Shown here piece by piece: positions 31,110 to 42,174 of a DNA stretch of 64,000 nucleotides. The DNA is from Macrosoma leucophasiata (Eukaryota > Arthropoda > Insecta > Lepidoptera > Hedylidae). The translations under genes were made by a program, and so were the position numbers. The DNA lies in NCBI GenBank assembly GCA_036365455.1, contig JAWQUS010000025.1, positions 23,782,001 to 23,846,000 on the forward strand, read 5' to 3'. The notes beneath the pieces were generated by a model. That model searched no databases, was not told the DNA's origin, and was given only the letters and a program-made list of their open reading frames with translations. Position 1 is the stretch's first letter. Each line of letters begins with the position of its first letter.

Positions 31110-31480
31110 ATGGTCCCATGGGGAGCGCGCATGGCCCCGCGGCTGGTGTAAATTTCAAGCGATATACTTGGTTAAGCGATAAGGGTGAGGTCGGGTGTGT
31201 GATGGGTGACCGCTACTCGCAAATTAAAATGCGCGTTTCCGTGCTTCGGAGGGTGCGTTAAGCCGTCAGTCCTGGTTGCTGTCGATACATAGCAGTCGTT
31301 AAACTTTGTCGGAGGCCTTATGCGCGGTTTGAAAACAGCAGCGACCACCGACGGTGGGTTGGCCACTAACCCCCAAAAAAACATTGTAGCAGCGTGGTGG
31401 AGTAAGCTCCAGGCCTCCCCCCAAAAAGGGGAGAGACTCGTGCCCAGCAGTGGGACGTATCAAGGGTTACCATTACTATT
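31110..31480 (+). repeat. 5S rRNA-like SINE, full length
   Basis: The head contains CTTGGTTAAGCGATAAGGG and GATGGGTGACCGC at 31201-31213. Order and spacing match the 5S rRNA internal promoter (A box GTTAAGCA... and C box GGATGGGTGACCGCC). Then CCGTGCTTCGGAGGG, GGTTGGCCACTAACCC, GCAGCGTGGTGGAGTAAGCT, CCCAGCAGTGGGACGTAT and an ATT-rich tail. It would be a SINE3-type element. The head begins near GCGCATGGCCCCGCGGCTGG. Confidence 0.72.
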
Positions 31481-31714
31481 ATTACAACTACTATAAATAT
31501 TCGGCCTTTTAACACCTTCACCAAAGCTTTCTCAAAACTAAGGTTTAACTGATTATTTGTTTTTCTTATGTGCGTTTCAGATGTCAGATTAGCCTTTCTA
31601 TTACCCGGAATTACTTAATTGGTAATATCGTAAATGGTTAGTGAGAGTCACGCTATATCACGCACGCACAAAAAATACGAATATGGCTTTGAAAATTTCT
31701 ACGAACGTATACTT
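31481..31714. other. No recognised feature
   Basis: AT-rich spacer. Confidence 0.4.
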
Positions 31715-32001
31715 TTTGTTATGTAATGGAAGTGGCAAACAAGCATTCAGTTCAAATTGATGTTAAGTGATAACTGCAGCCTATAGACACCCACACTAAG
31801 ACCAAGGTCAAAATGCAGATGCGTTACCACTCCTGAGGCCTATGGTGTTATGCCTCTGTGCGGGAAATTATAGGGCCGTACATTACCACCTGACCGTAAC
31901 ACGATAGTGCTGAACACTACCATTTAGCGGCAAGTATATTAGGTAATGCGGTGGTGCCTACGCCCGCGAGCTCTGTCACTGGAGCTCTACCATCAGTAAA
32001 A
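31715..32001 (-). repeat. Family A retroposon, full length
   Basis: From ATGTAATGGAAGTGGCAAAC to CATCAGTAAAAA with very few differences from the common sequence. A 50-base family A 3' fragment follows at 32010-32060. Confidence 0.87.
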
Positions 32002-32081
32002 ATGTTCGTTTCTGTGTCATAAAGCGAACAAGCATGCAGTCCATATTAATGGTAATAAATATGTATAGTCAAGTAATGTCA

Positions 32082-32393
32082 GTAGCTTCGGTAGCCTAGT
32101 GGTAGCAGGCCACTACTACTACGCTGAGGTCCTGGGTTCGATTCCCGGGTCGTGGGTTATCAGAGATAATGGTGTAAAGTCCTTTATCTCTGGTTCTATT
32201 GGGATTTTTCCATTTTCTGGAAATTTCCCAGTACCTCGAAGTTTGGTAACGTGCCCGGAGATGGCAACAGGCTCGCTACCTATTACATGGGCCAAAACGT
32301 AACCGGCGAATCGTGAGTGTTTGCATGTATGCTTGAATACATGCATTTACCTCTGCCTACCCCTTCGGGGATTACAGGCGTGAAGTTACATAT
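32082..32393 (+). repeat. SINE B, full length with 11-bp target-site duplication
   Basis: AAGTAATGTCA at 32071-32081 and 32394-32404. The head GTAGCTTCGGTAGCCTAGTG and B box GGTTCGATTCCC are intact. The same 11 bases occur a third time at 32481. Confidence 0.9.
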
Positions 32394-32404
32394 AAGTAAT
32401 GTCA

Positions 32405-32480
32405 TGTTGTTTGCATGTATGATTGAATGCATGCATTTACCTCTGCCTACTCTTTCGGGGATTACAGGCGCGAAGTTACG
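32405..32480 (+). repeat. SINE B 3' fragment in the same target site
   Basis: TTTGCATGTATGATTGAATG to GGCGCGAAGTTACGT, 76 bp, bounded by AAGTAATGTCA at 32394 and 32481. A strongly 5'-truncated second SINE B insertion. Confidence 0.8.
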
Positions 32481-32559
32481 TAAGTAATGTCAAACGTTCC
32501 AAAGAAGTTTCTTTTCCGTCTTAAAACGCGCGATGGGCAGCAGGGTCCTGTGATAAAAC

Positions 32560-32712
32560 TATCGCCACTACGATCGCCGATCCACATGCCATGCAAGGCA
32601 AGTATCAACTTGACCTGAGCACGATGGCACTAAAACTACCATTTAACGACAAGCATATCACATAAAGCGGTGGTGCCAGTGCCCGCGAGCTCCATCAGAA
32701 ACATACCAATAA
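32560..32712 (-). repeat. Family A fragment, old
   Basis: ACCTGAGCACGATGGCACTA, AGCGGTGGTGCCAGTGCCCG and CGAGCTCCATCAG retain order. Little remains upstream. Confidence 0.6.
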
Positions 32713-33086
32713 AACGCCATCCGCTCACACTTCGCACCGCGTCAAGATCAGCTTAGCTGTCTGCATTCAGCGCCGGACTCAAATTTACATATTGTACAAC
32801 AGTCACCTATAGTTTCTATTTGTGAACATCCGCTGAGCCGTTGTGTAAAAGCATGTACTTCCCTTTGTGATATCTCAATGACTTGATGTCGATGTGATAT
32901 CATGTAGAAGTGTTTATATTATTACTAGGAAACCTGGATTTATGGAAGACTTCCCTAGTAGATCTGCTTTATAAATATCAATGATAAAAATGTACCTGGT
33001 TTTGGGTATTAAAAGATGTGATGGCATATTTAGATGAACAGTGTACTACCCGCGGAAAAGAGAAGTTTTATCCTCACTGACTAGAC
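32713..33086. other. No recognised feature
   Basis: No gene or repeat recognised. Confidence 0.4.
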
Positions 33087-33283
33087 ACCTAGCAGTGCTC
33101 AACGGTGCGGTTTTCTCGTTTATTTCTGCCCAGAACGCGTAAATTGTGGAACGAATTTCCCTCTGAGGTTACTTTGGTGATACAATATGAAGTTCTTCAA
33201 AAATGGCGTCAAAAGAGTCTTACAGGACTGGCAGCGCGTTGACAACTCCCCTGGTGTTGCAAATGTTTATAGGTGACGGTGAC
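33087..33283 (+). pseudogene. LINE C-terminal fragment (same type as 47.4 kb)
   Basis: CTGCCCAGAACGCGTAAATT then GTGGAACGAATTTCCCTCTG and GGCGTCAAAAGAGTCTTACA match the 47.5 kb fragment (FLPRSCKLWNEFLSEV, FKTGVKRVLQSWQRVGNSPD). Here a frameshift and mutations interrupt it. Confidence 0.75.
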
Positions 33284-33289
33284 CACTTC

Positions 33290-35518
33290 CTATGAAAAGA
33301 GTCTTAGCCACAATAAACATTAAATCTGGAACCAGTATGCGCAATTATAAAACAAGTTATATTAAAATATATAGACGTGTTTTAAGGAATGCAAAAAAAA
33401 TGGCAATAGCAAGTAATTTCGATAAAAGCAAAAATATCCTGAAAGACTCCTGGAAATTAATAAATCAACTAATCAATAGAAAAACAAACGAACCTCGTAA
33501 AATCTTAATTTTAAATATTGACAAAAAATTATAGACGATCCACAAAAAATCGCAGATGTATTCATGAAAAGTTTTACTCTAAATTCATCAGTGACATGCA
33601 TATCGAAAGTGCAATTAAATAAAAAAAAAACTACTAAAAGAGTGGAAAATAATCTAATCCTTTATCCTACCACTCCAATTGAAATTTCAAAAATTGTTAG
33701 CAAGATGGCCAATAAAAATTCATGTGGATACAATGCCCAACCGATAATTGTATTTAAAGAAAACATAAATATCTTAGCACATCCACTCTCTGACTTCTTA
33801 AATAATTGTCTGATGGAGTCAATCTTCCCAGAACAACTGAAAATATCTAAAATAATTCCAGTATATAAGAAAGGTACAAAAACTGATCCAAAAAATTACA
33901 GGACTATCTCGTTACTATCTCGTAACTACGTCCGACATTATCAAAATTTTTCGAAATTGTAATAAAAAATCGACTCGTTATACACTTAAATAGAGAAAGC
34001 GTAATTAGTGGAAGACAATTCGGATATCAAAAAGGGAAAGGCACACAAGAAGCCATCAATACACTTGTGAATGATGTAGTTGCTAAATTAAATGACAAAA
34101 ATAAAATGGCTGGCCTATTTATTGATTTAAGCTCAGCATTTGACATGATTAACCATACAATTTTGCTTGGGAAACTAGAACACTACGGAATTAGAGGAAG
34201 ACCTTTACAACTGATAAAATGTTATTTAAACAACTGTTATTCAAAAAGTTTGTTGAAATAATAAATATTAATGAAAACGGCCATGAAGAAGTGTATACAT
34301 CTAAAATAGAAAAGAATGAACGTTGAGTACCACAGGGGTCAATATTGGGTCCCATATTTTATATAATAGCCACAAATGACTTACTAAATTTTATTCAATA
34401 TAGACAACCTGACACTAAACCTATTATGTTTGCAGATGATACAAACATTATTACTGCAGCTGATAACATCAACGAATTGACACGAAAGCTAACAATAATG
34501 ATAGATGTTATACACACATGGTTCTGTAAGAATAATTTAATGATTAATACGAAAAAAACAAATCTTTTATTATTTAAATCCACATCCCGAAATAGTGACT
34601 CAGTTGACGTAAAAATAGATAAAGATAAAATAGATGTAGTTGACAATGTAAAGTTTCTAGGCACAATTATTGACTCACAGCTAAATTGGAAGCATGAATT
34701 AGTAGCTATACAATCTTCTACTGCGTCTGCATGCTATGCTCTCAGAAGTCTTAGAGAAGAAATCGGTAGGAAACATCTCAAAGCTGTATATCACGCATTA
34801 GTTGAATCGAGGTTAAGATATAGTATTATGCAATGGGGAAATAGCTATGAATATAACAGTAAAAAAGCGTTCTCCCTGCAAAAACGTGCAGTAAGAACAA
34901 TAGTGGGAATCTCTCAGCGTGAGTCTTGTAGAGATTATTTCAAGAAATTAAATATCATGACTCAACCAAGTTTGTATATATTAACATTATTATGTCACTT
35001 CTCCAAATATATTCAAGATTATGAATCACAAGAGGAAAGAATGCTTAGAGAAAATACAAGAAGGAAGGTGTTGAAAAACAAAATAACCCCCAAATTAAAT
35101 GTTACAAAACATTGCTCGGGGTATCAGGCGGTAGAAATATTTAACAAATTGCCCACGGAACTTAAAAATATTATTTATGATACGGACATGTTCAAACGGC
35201 AACTAAAAACATTCTTATTAGAGAAATCCCTATATGCTATATCTGACTTGGGGACAGTGTAAAATTATGAAATATTTTTGGAATGATTATTATGATTTTG
35301 ACTGAATACATATATAATTTTACTATTTCATTTTACATTTAACATGCCTAAATTAATTTATAAAACGACATCGAATAATTGTTAATAATTCATAATTACT
35401 GTTCTGATTATACATTATTATATTAACTTTGCCCATGTAATAGTGCATTGTAATTAATTATTTTATACCTAACTGTTATTTCAAACACAATGTGAATTGT
35501 TATTGAATAAATAAATGT
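33290..35518 (+). pseudogene. CR1/Jockey-type LINE, RT region with frameshifts
   Basis: Coding order is preserved across frames: 33292-33534, 33540-33960 (IIPVYKKGTKTDPKNYRTIS), 33926-34261 (SGRQFGYQKGKGTQEAINTL; motif A GLFIDLSSAFDMINH with its Asp) and 34345-35262 (MFADDTNI, motif C at about 34426-34446; C-terminus AVEIFNKLPTELKNIIYD). The motif B GVPQG Gly codon is a stop (TGA near 34324). The endonuclease is absent. The 3' end has an AATAAATAAATG tail at 35505-35518. At least three frameshifts and one stop; dead. It is a different family from the 15.6 and 25.4 kb LINEs (FADDTN instead of YADD). Confidence 0.88.
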
Positions 35519-35519
35519 A

Positions 35520-35576
35520 ATGAAATACCATCAGGTGGCCCGTCTGCTTGTCTGTCAACTTAATGACATAAAAAAG
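35520..35576 (+). repeat. LINE 3' tail resembling the family A 3' end
   Basis: ACCATCAGGTGGCCCGTCTG then CTTGTCTGTCAACTTAATGA and CATAAAAAA. Lines up with the family A end (ACATCAATGTGAACTGCATG then CTTGTTTGCCACTTCC and CATAAAAAA). Confidence 0.65.
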
Positions 35577-35639
35577 TGCGTCTGTATTTTTGTTAAACTG
35601 AGATATACATATGTAGATATGTATCTTCACACCAGCTCT

Positions 35640-35876
35640 CCTGGTATTCTAGCAGGCCACTACTACTACGCTGGGGTCCTGGGTTCGATTCCTGGGTCGG
35701 GGATATAAGAGATAACGGTGTAAAATCCTTTATCTATGGTTCTATTGGGATTTTTCCAGTATCTGGAAATTTCCCAGTAACCTCGAAGTTTAGTTATGTG
35801 CACGGAGATGTCAAAAGGCCTACCACCTGTTACCTCTGCCTACCCCTTCAGGGATTACGCGCGAAGTTACGTTACT
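35640..35876 (+). repeat. SINE B, 5'-truncated and internally deleted
   Basis: Starts in the tRNA head after the A box (GGCCACTACTACTACGCTGG). A body segment between CACCTGTTA and CCTCTGCCTACC is deleted. Confidence 0.8.
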
Positions 35877-35883
35877 CTTTTTT

Positions 35884-36105
35884 TATAAATTAAACATACG
35901 CTTACACTCACAGCTCCACATTAGGTTTCATATATTCCTGTGTCGTAGATGCCGTTGTACTCATACAACACATTCACAAACACCCAGACCCGAAACAAAT
36001 ATCTGTAGGCCATACAAATATTTGTTCCGGTGCGGGGATCGAACCCGCGACCCTTCGAATCAAGCGGTGGTTTCACACCGCTGGACTAGCCTGGTCGTCT
36101 ACACT
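35884..36105 (-). repeat. SINE C, full length
   Basis: The reverse strand gives CAGGCTAGTCCAGCGGTGTG and GCGGGTTCGATCCCCGCACC. The 3' end is GTGGAGCTGTGAGTGTAAGC. Contains an extra AATATATGAAACC near the 3' end. Confidence 0.86.
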
Positions 36106-36429
36106 CTCATGACGTAAAATTTTCGCTGTCAGGTTTTTGGATTAAAATGAGTTGAAGAGTGCCTAAATAGGTCGGAAAGTGCCCAAAAATGTTTTCGGTA
36201 TCAACAAACATTTTGCACCAAAGAAACTTTAGTGCGTAAAGTACTCACAGCCACTATAATGTGCCCGCATCACAGTGCAAAGAGAAACTAAGTACAACGC
36301 GAAGGTAAAGTACAAAGAGCTTTAACACATTAAACAAAAGAACTTTGAACAACTTTTTTCATAGCCGTGTTACAAGAAGTTAATTTTGCCCACGAAAAAT
36401 ATTAAAGCGCCAAACTGCTAACGTATAAG

Positions 36430-36815
36430 AATTATTTTATTTTTAAAGAAAAATGGAAAGAAAAATTTGACTTCAGGCGAGGCTCGAACTCGCGACCTAC
36501 TGGGAATCTAGTCCAGCCGCTCTTTCAATTGAGCTACTGAAGCCCTGCCCGATTTGTCAAATCTTTCCTTCATATCTATTGCATTGCTTTATGGTAGCAG
36601 CAGCGCCATCTATTACCAACTATGCTAGTTAGGCAACCGATATAATAGACTTTTCAGTTTATTGAATATCGTCAAGAAGTCGCTTTTACCCTTAATAATT
36701 GTTTTATATTATTTCGCATTAACACATGCATGTGAAATATATTTTATTTTTAAAGAAAAATGGAAAGAAAAATTTGACTTCAGGTGAGGCTCGAACTCGC
36801 GTCCTATATATATAT
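36430..36815 (-). repeat. tRNA-like repeat E, with a second partial tandem unit
   Basis: The tRNA-like unit is at 36469-36544 (acceptor GGCTTCA/TGAAGTC, one G-U-type change). The flanking ATGGTAGCAGCAGCGCCATC block follows. A second unit begins at 36735 with AAAGAAAAATGGAAAGAAAA and CAGGTGAGGCTCGAACTCGC but is broken by a TATATATATAATACGCGACC insertion. Confidence 0.72.
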
Positions 36816-36956
36816 AATACGCGACCTATATATAATATATACCTATATACGTATAAGAATAAGGTAAAAGTGGCACGAGATAGATCGCTGGATGTGATAT
36901 CAAATCAATGTATTTTTTTAAATTAAATACTGAAAGATTTAAAAGAACTAACTTTT

Positions 36957-37245
36957 TACTGGTGATAGAGTTTCAGTGACGAAGCTCGCGGGCGTAGGCA
37001 CCATCGCGTTACCCAATATACTAGCCACTAAATGGTAGTGTTCAGCACTATCGTGTCCCAGTCAGGTGGTAATGTATGGGCCTGTAATTTCCGGCAAAAG
37101 GCATGACACATTAGGCCACAGGAGTGGTAACGAATCTGCATTTTGACCTTGGTCTTTATGTGGGTGTCTATAGGCTGCAGTCATCACTTAACATCAATGT
37201 GAACTGCATGCTTGTTTGACACTTCCATTACATAAAAAAAGAACT
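36957..37245 (+). repeat. Family A retroposon, full length
   Basis: Plus-sense copy from ACTGGTGATAGAGTTTCAGT to TGTTTGACACTTCCATTACA and a 7-A tail. Confidence 0.86.
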
Positions 37246-37324
37246 GGGTCAAATACTAATAGTTGTTATTAGCTTCTTAGATGGTTAAACGGCGAACGTA
37301 TCCCGCGCACATTGATTTTAAATA

Positions 37325-37560
37325 ATCATTTCACTTTTATAATATACATGCGAGATAAATTCGAAAACTAACATCGCAAAACCTAAAACCATACTATGGT
37401 ATGTATCACGACAATTAAACAGAATAATGTCTAATAAGTATGTTCTTAGGTTTTCGCGATCTTACACTCATTGCAATAAAATCTTTTTTTTTCGGATTTA
37501 TCTCGTGAATACTCGTATTTAACTGAAATGATTACTTAAAATCAATAACTATGTTTTGAA
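37325..37560. repeat. Dispersed repeat N, copy 2
   Basis: CTTAGGTTTTCGCGATCTTA and CACTCATTGCAATAAAAT match 4360-4400; adjacent sequence remains similar to about 37550. Confidence 0.5.
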
Positions 37561-37714
37561 AAAATCATTCAATTATATTCTTTTTATATCTAATTGAGTT
37601 TTTTATAACAGAGGAATGAATCTATATTGGTTGGATCAGCATTTTCATACCATTTTATAACTGTGTTATTTTATTTTGAACTAGAATTTGTCACTACTCA
37701 TCATAGTTAACTCA

Positions 37715-38025
37715 GCGATCGTCCCACTACTGGGCACGAGTCTCTCCTCTTCTTGGGAGGAAGCCTAGAGCTTACTCCACCACGCTGCTCCAATGCGAGT
37801 TGGTGGAGATAAGGGTTAGTGGCCAACCCGCTGTCGGATGTTTTCAAACCGCCTATAAGGCCTCCGATAAGGCTTTACGACTGCTATCTATCGATAGCAA
37901 CCGGGACCGACGGCTTGACGTGTTCTCCGAAGCACGGAAACGCTCATTTTATTTTTATTTTCCACTAGCGGTCATATTGTTTAACCAAGTAGATTGCTTC
38001 CGATCTACACCAGCCACGGGGCCAT
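37715..38025 (-). repeat. 5S-like SINE, near full length, C box lost
   Basis: Reverse order from GTCCCACTACTGGGCACGAG through CCGAAGCACGGAAACGCTCA and CCACTAGCGGTCAT to GTAGATTGCTTCCGATCTAC and CCACGGGGCCATGCGC. The middle of the 5S-like C-box region is deleted after GCGGTCA. Confidence 0.72.
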
Positions 38026-38117
38026 GCGCATTCCTTCATCCTCCGTACCTTATTGTGGAGTATAAATTTATGCATGTATTTCCAAATCTAGTCTTCAGTT
38101 TAATCGTATCAAATATT

Positions 38118-38381
38118 CGCATCAGTGCAACTCAGATTTATATTCCAATAAACTAGACATTTGGACGCGTCGTCGAAACGCTCGATGCTGTTTGGACAAG
38201 CGTTTCTGGCGACACTAACGTTTATTAAGCCGTGACCGAGTGGTCGTGTTTGTGAAGGTGGATCTGGGAGTTGTGTTTGTGTGTACTTTATGATTGTAAT
38301 ACTAGTGATGTGCGGCAGTTAAGCGGCGATATTTTGTAATGTTTTTTGACTTGGGTACAGTCATCTTTTAATATTTGCAAT
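38118..38381. repeat. 265-bp direct repeat, left copy
   Basis: CGCATCAGTGCAAC to AATATTTGCAAT; about 95% identical to 38678-38942. Contains AATAAA (38144) and the GC-rich GACGCGTCGTCGAAACGCTC. Confidence 0.85.
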
Positions 38382-38423
38382 GGGATGTAACTAATTTTGA
38401 AAAGTTACAATAAAAATATTTAC

Positions 38424-38515
38424 AACTAGCTGTGTCCGCGACTTCGTCCGCGTGAGAATTTATGATTGTTCAGTATCTGCCCGGACAAAGTCGTGGGCGC
38501 AGCTAGTATAAAAGA
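38424..38515. repeat. Inverted-end short repeat between the direct repeats
   Basis: Starts ACTAGCTGTGTCCGCGACTT and ends ACAAAGTCGTGGGCGCAGCT then AGT, so the GC-rich end motif occurs head-to-head within 92 bp. Confidence 0.65.
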
Positions 38516-38677
38516 GGCCTAAGTCACTCCTTATTACATAAGCTGCCTGCCAGTGGCAGTCCCGTCAAAATCGGTAAAGCCATTCCCGAGGTTATTTATA
38601 AAGCGGTTATTTTAATATTACAAACAGACACTCCAACTTTATTTATTTGTACAGATGTATAGATGATAAAGATGTAT

Positions 38678-38942
38678 CGCATCAGTGCAACACAGATATA
38701 CATTCCAATAAACTAGACATTTGGACGCGTCGTCGAAACGCTCGATGCTGTTTGGACAAGCGTTTCTGGCGACACTAACGTATATTAAGCCGTGGCCGAG
38801 TGGTCGTGTTTGTGAAGGTGGATCCGGGAGTTGTGTTTGTGTGTACTTTATGATTGTAATACTAGTGATGTGAGACAGTTAAGCGGGTGATATTTTGTGA
38901 TGTTTTTTGACTTGGGTACAGTCATCTTTCAATATTTACAAT
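38678..38942. repeat. 265-bp direct repeat, right copy
   Basis: Starts CGCATCAGTGCAACACAG and ends AATATTTACAAT. It is followed by ATCTATCTATCTATCTAGAT and a poor microsatellite. Spacing to the left copy is 560 bp. Confidence 0.85.
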
Positions 38943-39139
38943 TAAATCTATCTATCTATCTAGATAGATTCAATTGTTACTTTAAACGGTCTTTCCCGAT
39001 ATTTTCAATGATATATATAGATACATATAATATATATGTCATATATATATATACATAAATAAATCATCAGAATAATCAGAGCGTCATGGTCTTTGACCAA
39101 GCTCTTTAAATGGAGAATAAATCATCAAAGCTTTTTATA

Positions 39140-39352
39140 TATATATATATCAATTGCTGTTCGTTAGTATCGCTAAAACTCGAAAATGGCTTGACTGATT
39201 TGACTAATTTTGGTTTAGAATGACTTTTGGAAGTCCAGGGAAGGTTTAAAAGGTAAAAAAATATCAACAAATTGAAGGGAAACAGTAAAAACCACAATTT
39301 TATTTTCAGGCAATACGAAGTTTGGCGGGTCAGATAGTATCTAGGTGATTGA
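39140..39352 (+). repeat. Short insect repeat with GCAATACGAAGTTTGGCGGG end
   Basis: GTTCGTTAGTATCGCTAAAA, AATTTTGGTTTAGAATGACT, GGAAGTCCAGGGAAGGTTTA and the end TACGAAGTTTGGCGGGTCAG. Related ends lie in reverse at 52031 and 60774. The class is not settled. Confidence 0.5.
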
Positions 39353-39641
39353 TTAAACAGAAAGTAAAATTTAAAATACTAAATGAAATCTTTTTACTAT
39401 TGTAATACGATTCAATTTTGAAAAATTAAAAATAGCAATGTGGGAGATACATATTGGAGCTGCAGATTCATATCTAAACAGTAAATGATTGACAAATAGA
39501 CGAACAATTTAAATCCAGCACTTGATACTGAAAGATTAGAAACATTCGTTGTATTGGGTAAAAATGTCATACATTGTTACTGATTGAAAGGGAGAGCGCA
39601 CTCTTTCAAATTTGTATATCATGGTCATACTGATCATCGTT
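39353..39641. other. No recognised feature
   Basis: AT-rich spacer. Confidence 0.4.
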
Positions 39642-39820
39642 TTACTGGTAGTTGAGCTCCAGTAACGGAGCTCGCGGGCGTAGGCACCACTGCATTAACT
39701 CATTAACTCTCCTTTTTATGTTATGGATGTGATAAACAAGTATACAGTTCATATTGATGTTAAGTTTCCACTGAAGCATGTAGATACCTACATAAAAACT
39801 AGAAATCAAAAATAATCGCT
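39642..39820. repeat. Two family A fragments, tail-to-head inverted
   Basis: 39642-39708 is a plus-sense 5' end (ACTGGTAGTTGAGCTCCAGT to CATTAACTC). It abuts 39709-39820, a minus-sense 3' end (TTTTTATGTTATGGATGTGA onwards). A younger 5'-truncated copy probably inserted into an older one. Confidence 0.6.
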
Positions 39821-40039
39821 TCTAGAATCTATATAACGAACCTCAACAACTCGATTAGCATATGAAACATACGGTCAGAGCCAATCCGTCATTCCCGTTT
39901 GTATTTATTTTGGCCTACATCATAATACCCGTGCATATTTAATGCAAAAGCTGTCGGAATTAATAAAATTTCGGATTGAATTGTAAATGTATTCTTCCTG
40001 GTTCATATTAAGTAAGGAGAAGCGGTGATCTTAATAATT

Positions 40040-40380
40040 TTCAATATTTAATGTGGCGTAGATCGTAAGCGATCTACTCGGTTAAGCACTATGGGCGGGT
40101 ACTGTGATGGGTGACCGCTAGTAGCAAAATCAAATGCGCGTTTCCGTGCCTCGGAGGCCGCGTTAAGCCGTCGGTTCCGGTTGCGATCGATAGATAGCAG
40201 TCGTTAAACCTTGTCGGAGGTCCTACGGGTGGTTCGAAAACATCCGACAGCGGGTTGGCCACTAACCCAACCACCTCCACCAATCCGCATTGGAGCAGCG
40301 AGGTGGAGTAAGCTCCAGGCCTTCCCCCAAAAAAGAGGAGAGACTCGTGCCTAGCAGTAGGACGTATAATGAGTGAGCAA
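40040..40380 (+). repeat. 5S-like SINE, near full length
   Basis: GATCTACTCGGTTAAGCACT, the C-box-like GATGGGTGACCGC at 40106-40118, CGGTTCCGGTTGCGATCGAT and CTAGCAGTAGGACGTATAAT. Confidence 0.75.
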
Positions 40381-40480
40381 CTTAAAGACACTTACACACA
40401 GACTAAGGTCAAAAAGTAGATGCGTTACTATGCCACTCCTGAGGCCTAAGGTGTTATGCCTCTGTGCCGGAAATTATCAA
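40381..40480 (-). repeat. Family A fragment
   Basis: AGACACTTACACACAGACTA to TGTGCCGGAAATTATC; mid-section only. Confidence 0.6.
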
Positions 40481-41017
40481 GAACATATCAAGTAACCTAT
40501 TATTTTGGTAATCCAGAATCATTTTCCTCAATAATTTAATGTATATACAATTAAGTAAAAAAATCTAGAACAGTAAAAAATGATTGAGAGATATGTAATT
40601 CATTGCTTTATCATTCTAAGCACGAAGACGCGTAGACGGAATAAATTGCTACGCCGCTACGCTCGCTCGTAGACTTACGTAGCGTTAAGTAGCTCTACGG
40701 AGTTCGTAGCTGTACTACGAATCCACTATTAAATACTACGGGTTAGAGCAGATCGGTGTGATAGAGGAGAATTTTATACAAAGTGTAACAGGATTAAATG
40801 TACAACCCGAAATTAATTAGTTGAGAATCGATAACCGAATTGATTTCAGGCATTTTTGATAAAGGTAATATTTTGTCCCAAAATTTATTACAATTAAAGA
40901 AATTATGGTCACCCATTTGGTGAACTTTCAATACCAACGAAAATGGGACTAACGTATATCCAAAATAAAATGCTGGTCTCAATAAGTTTATTAGAACTAG
41001 TTGAGACATGCATTTTA
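40481..41017. other. Spacer with a CTACG/CGTAG-rich patch
   Basis: At 40650-40735 the words CTACG and CGTAG occur about ten times in both orientations (GCTACGCCGCTACGC, GACTTACGTAGCGTT). A similar patch lies at 42.2 kb. The remainder is AT-rich. Confidence 0.45.
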
Positions 41018-41400
41018 TAATTATTTTATATTATTTCGCATTAACACATGCTTGTGAAATATATTTTATTTTAAAGAAAAATGGAAAGAAAAAGTCTCGC
41101 TTGAAGTAAAATTTTTCTTTCCATTTTTCTTTATTCGAAATAATATAAAACAATTATTAAGGGTAAAAGCGATTTCTTTACGATATTCAATAAACTGAAA
41201 AGTCTATTATATCGGTTGCCTAACTAGCATAGTTGGTAATAGATGGCGCTACTGCTACCATAAAGCAAGGCAATAAATGTGAAGGAAAGATTTGACAAAT
41301 CGGGCAGGACTTCAGTAGCTCAATTGGAAGAGCGGCTGGACTAGATTCTCAGTAGGCCGCGAGTTCGAGTCTCGCCTGAAGTCAATTTTTTCTTTAAAAT
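41018..41400 (+). repeat. tRNA-like repeat E, best-preserved copy (tRNA-like 41308-41383)
   Basis: Acceptor stem GACTTCA/TGAAGTC is perfect, and the T arm GCGAG TTCGAGT CTCGC has five perfect pairs. A-box TAGCTCAATTGG. The upstream part contains AAAGAAAAATGGAAAGAAAA and, inverted, CTTTCCATTTTTCTTTATTC, so two partial units meet head-to-head at about 41100. Confidence 0.78.
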
Positions 41401-41651
41401 AAAATATGCATTTCATAATTAATAAAAAATTAAGAAATAAAATAGTGAAAATGAATCTTATTACCAGCGAGTGTTAAATAGGGCTACGCAACTTACGCTT
41501 CATCACATTGCGATAGTGTGCTTGTGTGACTTGGTTTGTGTTTTATGTGCGGTAATTGTGCAAAGGGTGTGCACACAGTTGGTACATCTTATTTCTTTAA
41601 TAAAAATATTAAATACTTAAACATGTTATTTAGTTCATGTATTATGATGTT
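41401..41651. other. No recognised feature
   Basis: AT-rich spacer. Confidence 0.4.
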
Positions 41652-41948
41652 CATTTTACTGGTGGTAGAGCTCCAGTGACGGAGCTCGCGGGCGTATGTA
41701 CCACCGCATTACCTAATTTACTTGCCGCTAAATGGTCGTGTTCAGCACTATCGTGTTCCGTTAGTGTTAGGTGGTAATGTACGGCCCTGTAATTTCCGGC
41801 ACAGAGGCATAACACCTAATGCCTCGGGAGTGGCAGCGCATCTGCATTTTGACCTCTGTTCATTGTGTAAATGTCTATAGGCTGCAGTCATCACTTAACA
41901 TCAACGTGAACTGCATGCTTGTTTTCCACCTTCATTACATAAAAAAAA
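41652..41948 (+). repeat. Family A retroposon, full length
   Basis: ACTGGTGGTAGAGCTCCAGT to CACCTTCATTACAT plus a 9-A tail; only a small insertion (CGTTAGTGTTAGG) disturbs it. Confidence 0.87.
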
Positions 41949-42174
41949 ATTAAAATAAATAAACACTCGATTTCCTAATCGAGGTGTTTAAGAGTGTGCA
42001 TTTATCCCGCTACATGTTGTATATTATAATAATTTTTAGTTATTATAGTATAATATATATTATTGGTAATCACAACAATTTGTAAAATGGTAGAGTTCGT
42101 TTTGGATTTAATTTCACGTTGGTAGAGTTCTTTTATGTAAAAAAAAATAGAACAAAATAAATAGAACTCTACTA

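Noticed and set aside
38118..38942. LTR retrotransposon with paired LTRs
   Set aside because: Direct repeats lack TG...CA ends and no primer-binding site or coding region lies between them; kept only as an open question.
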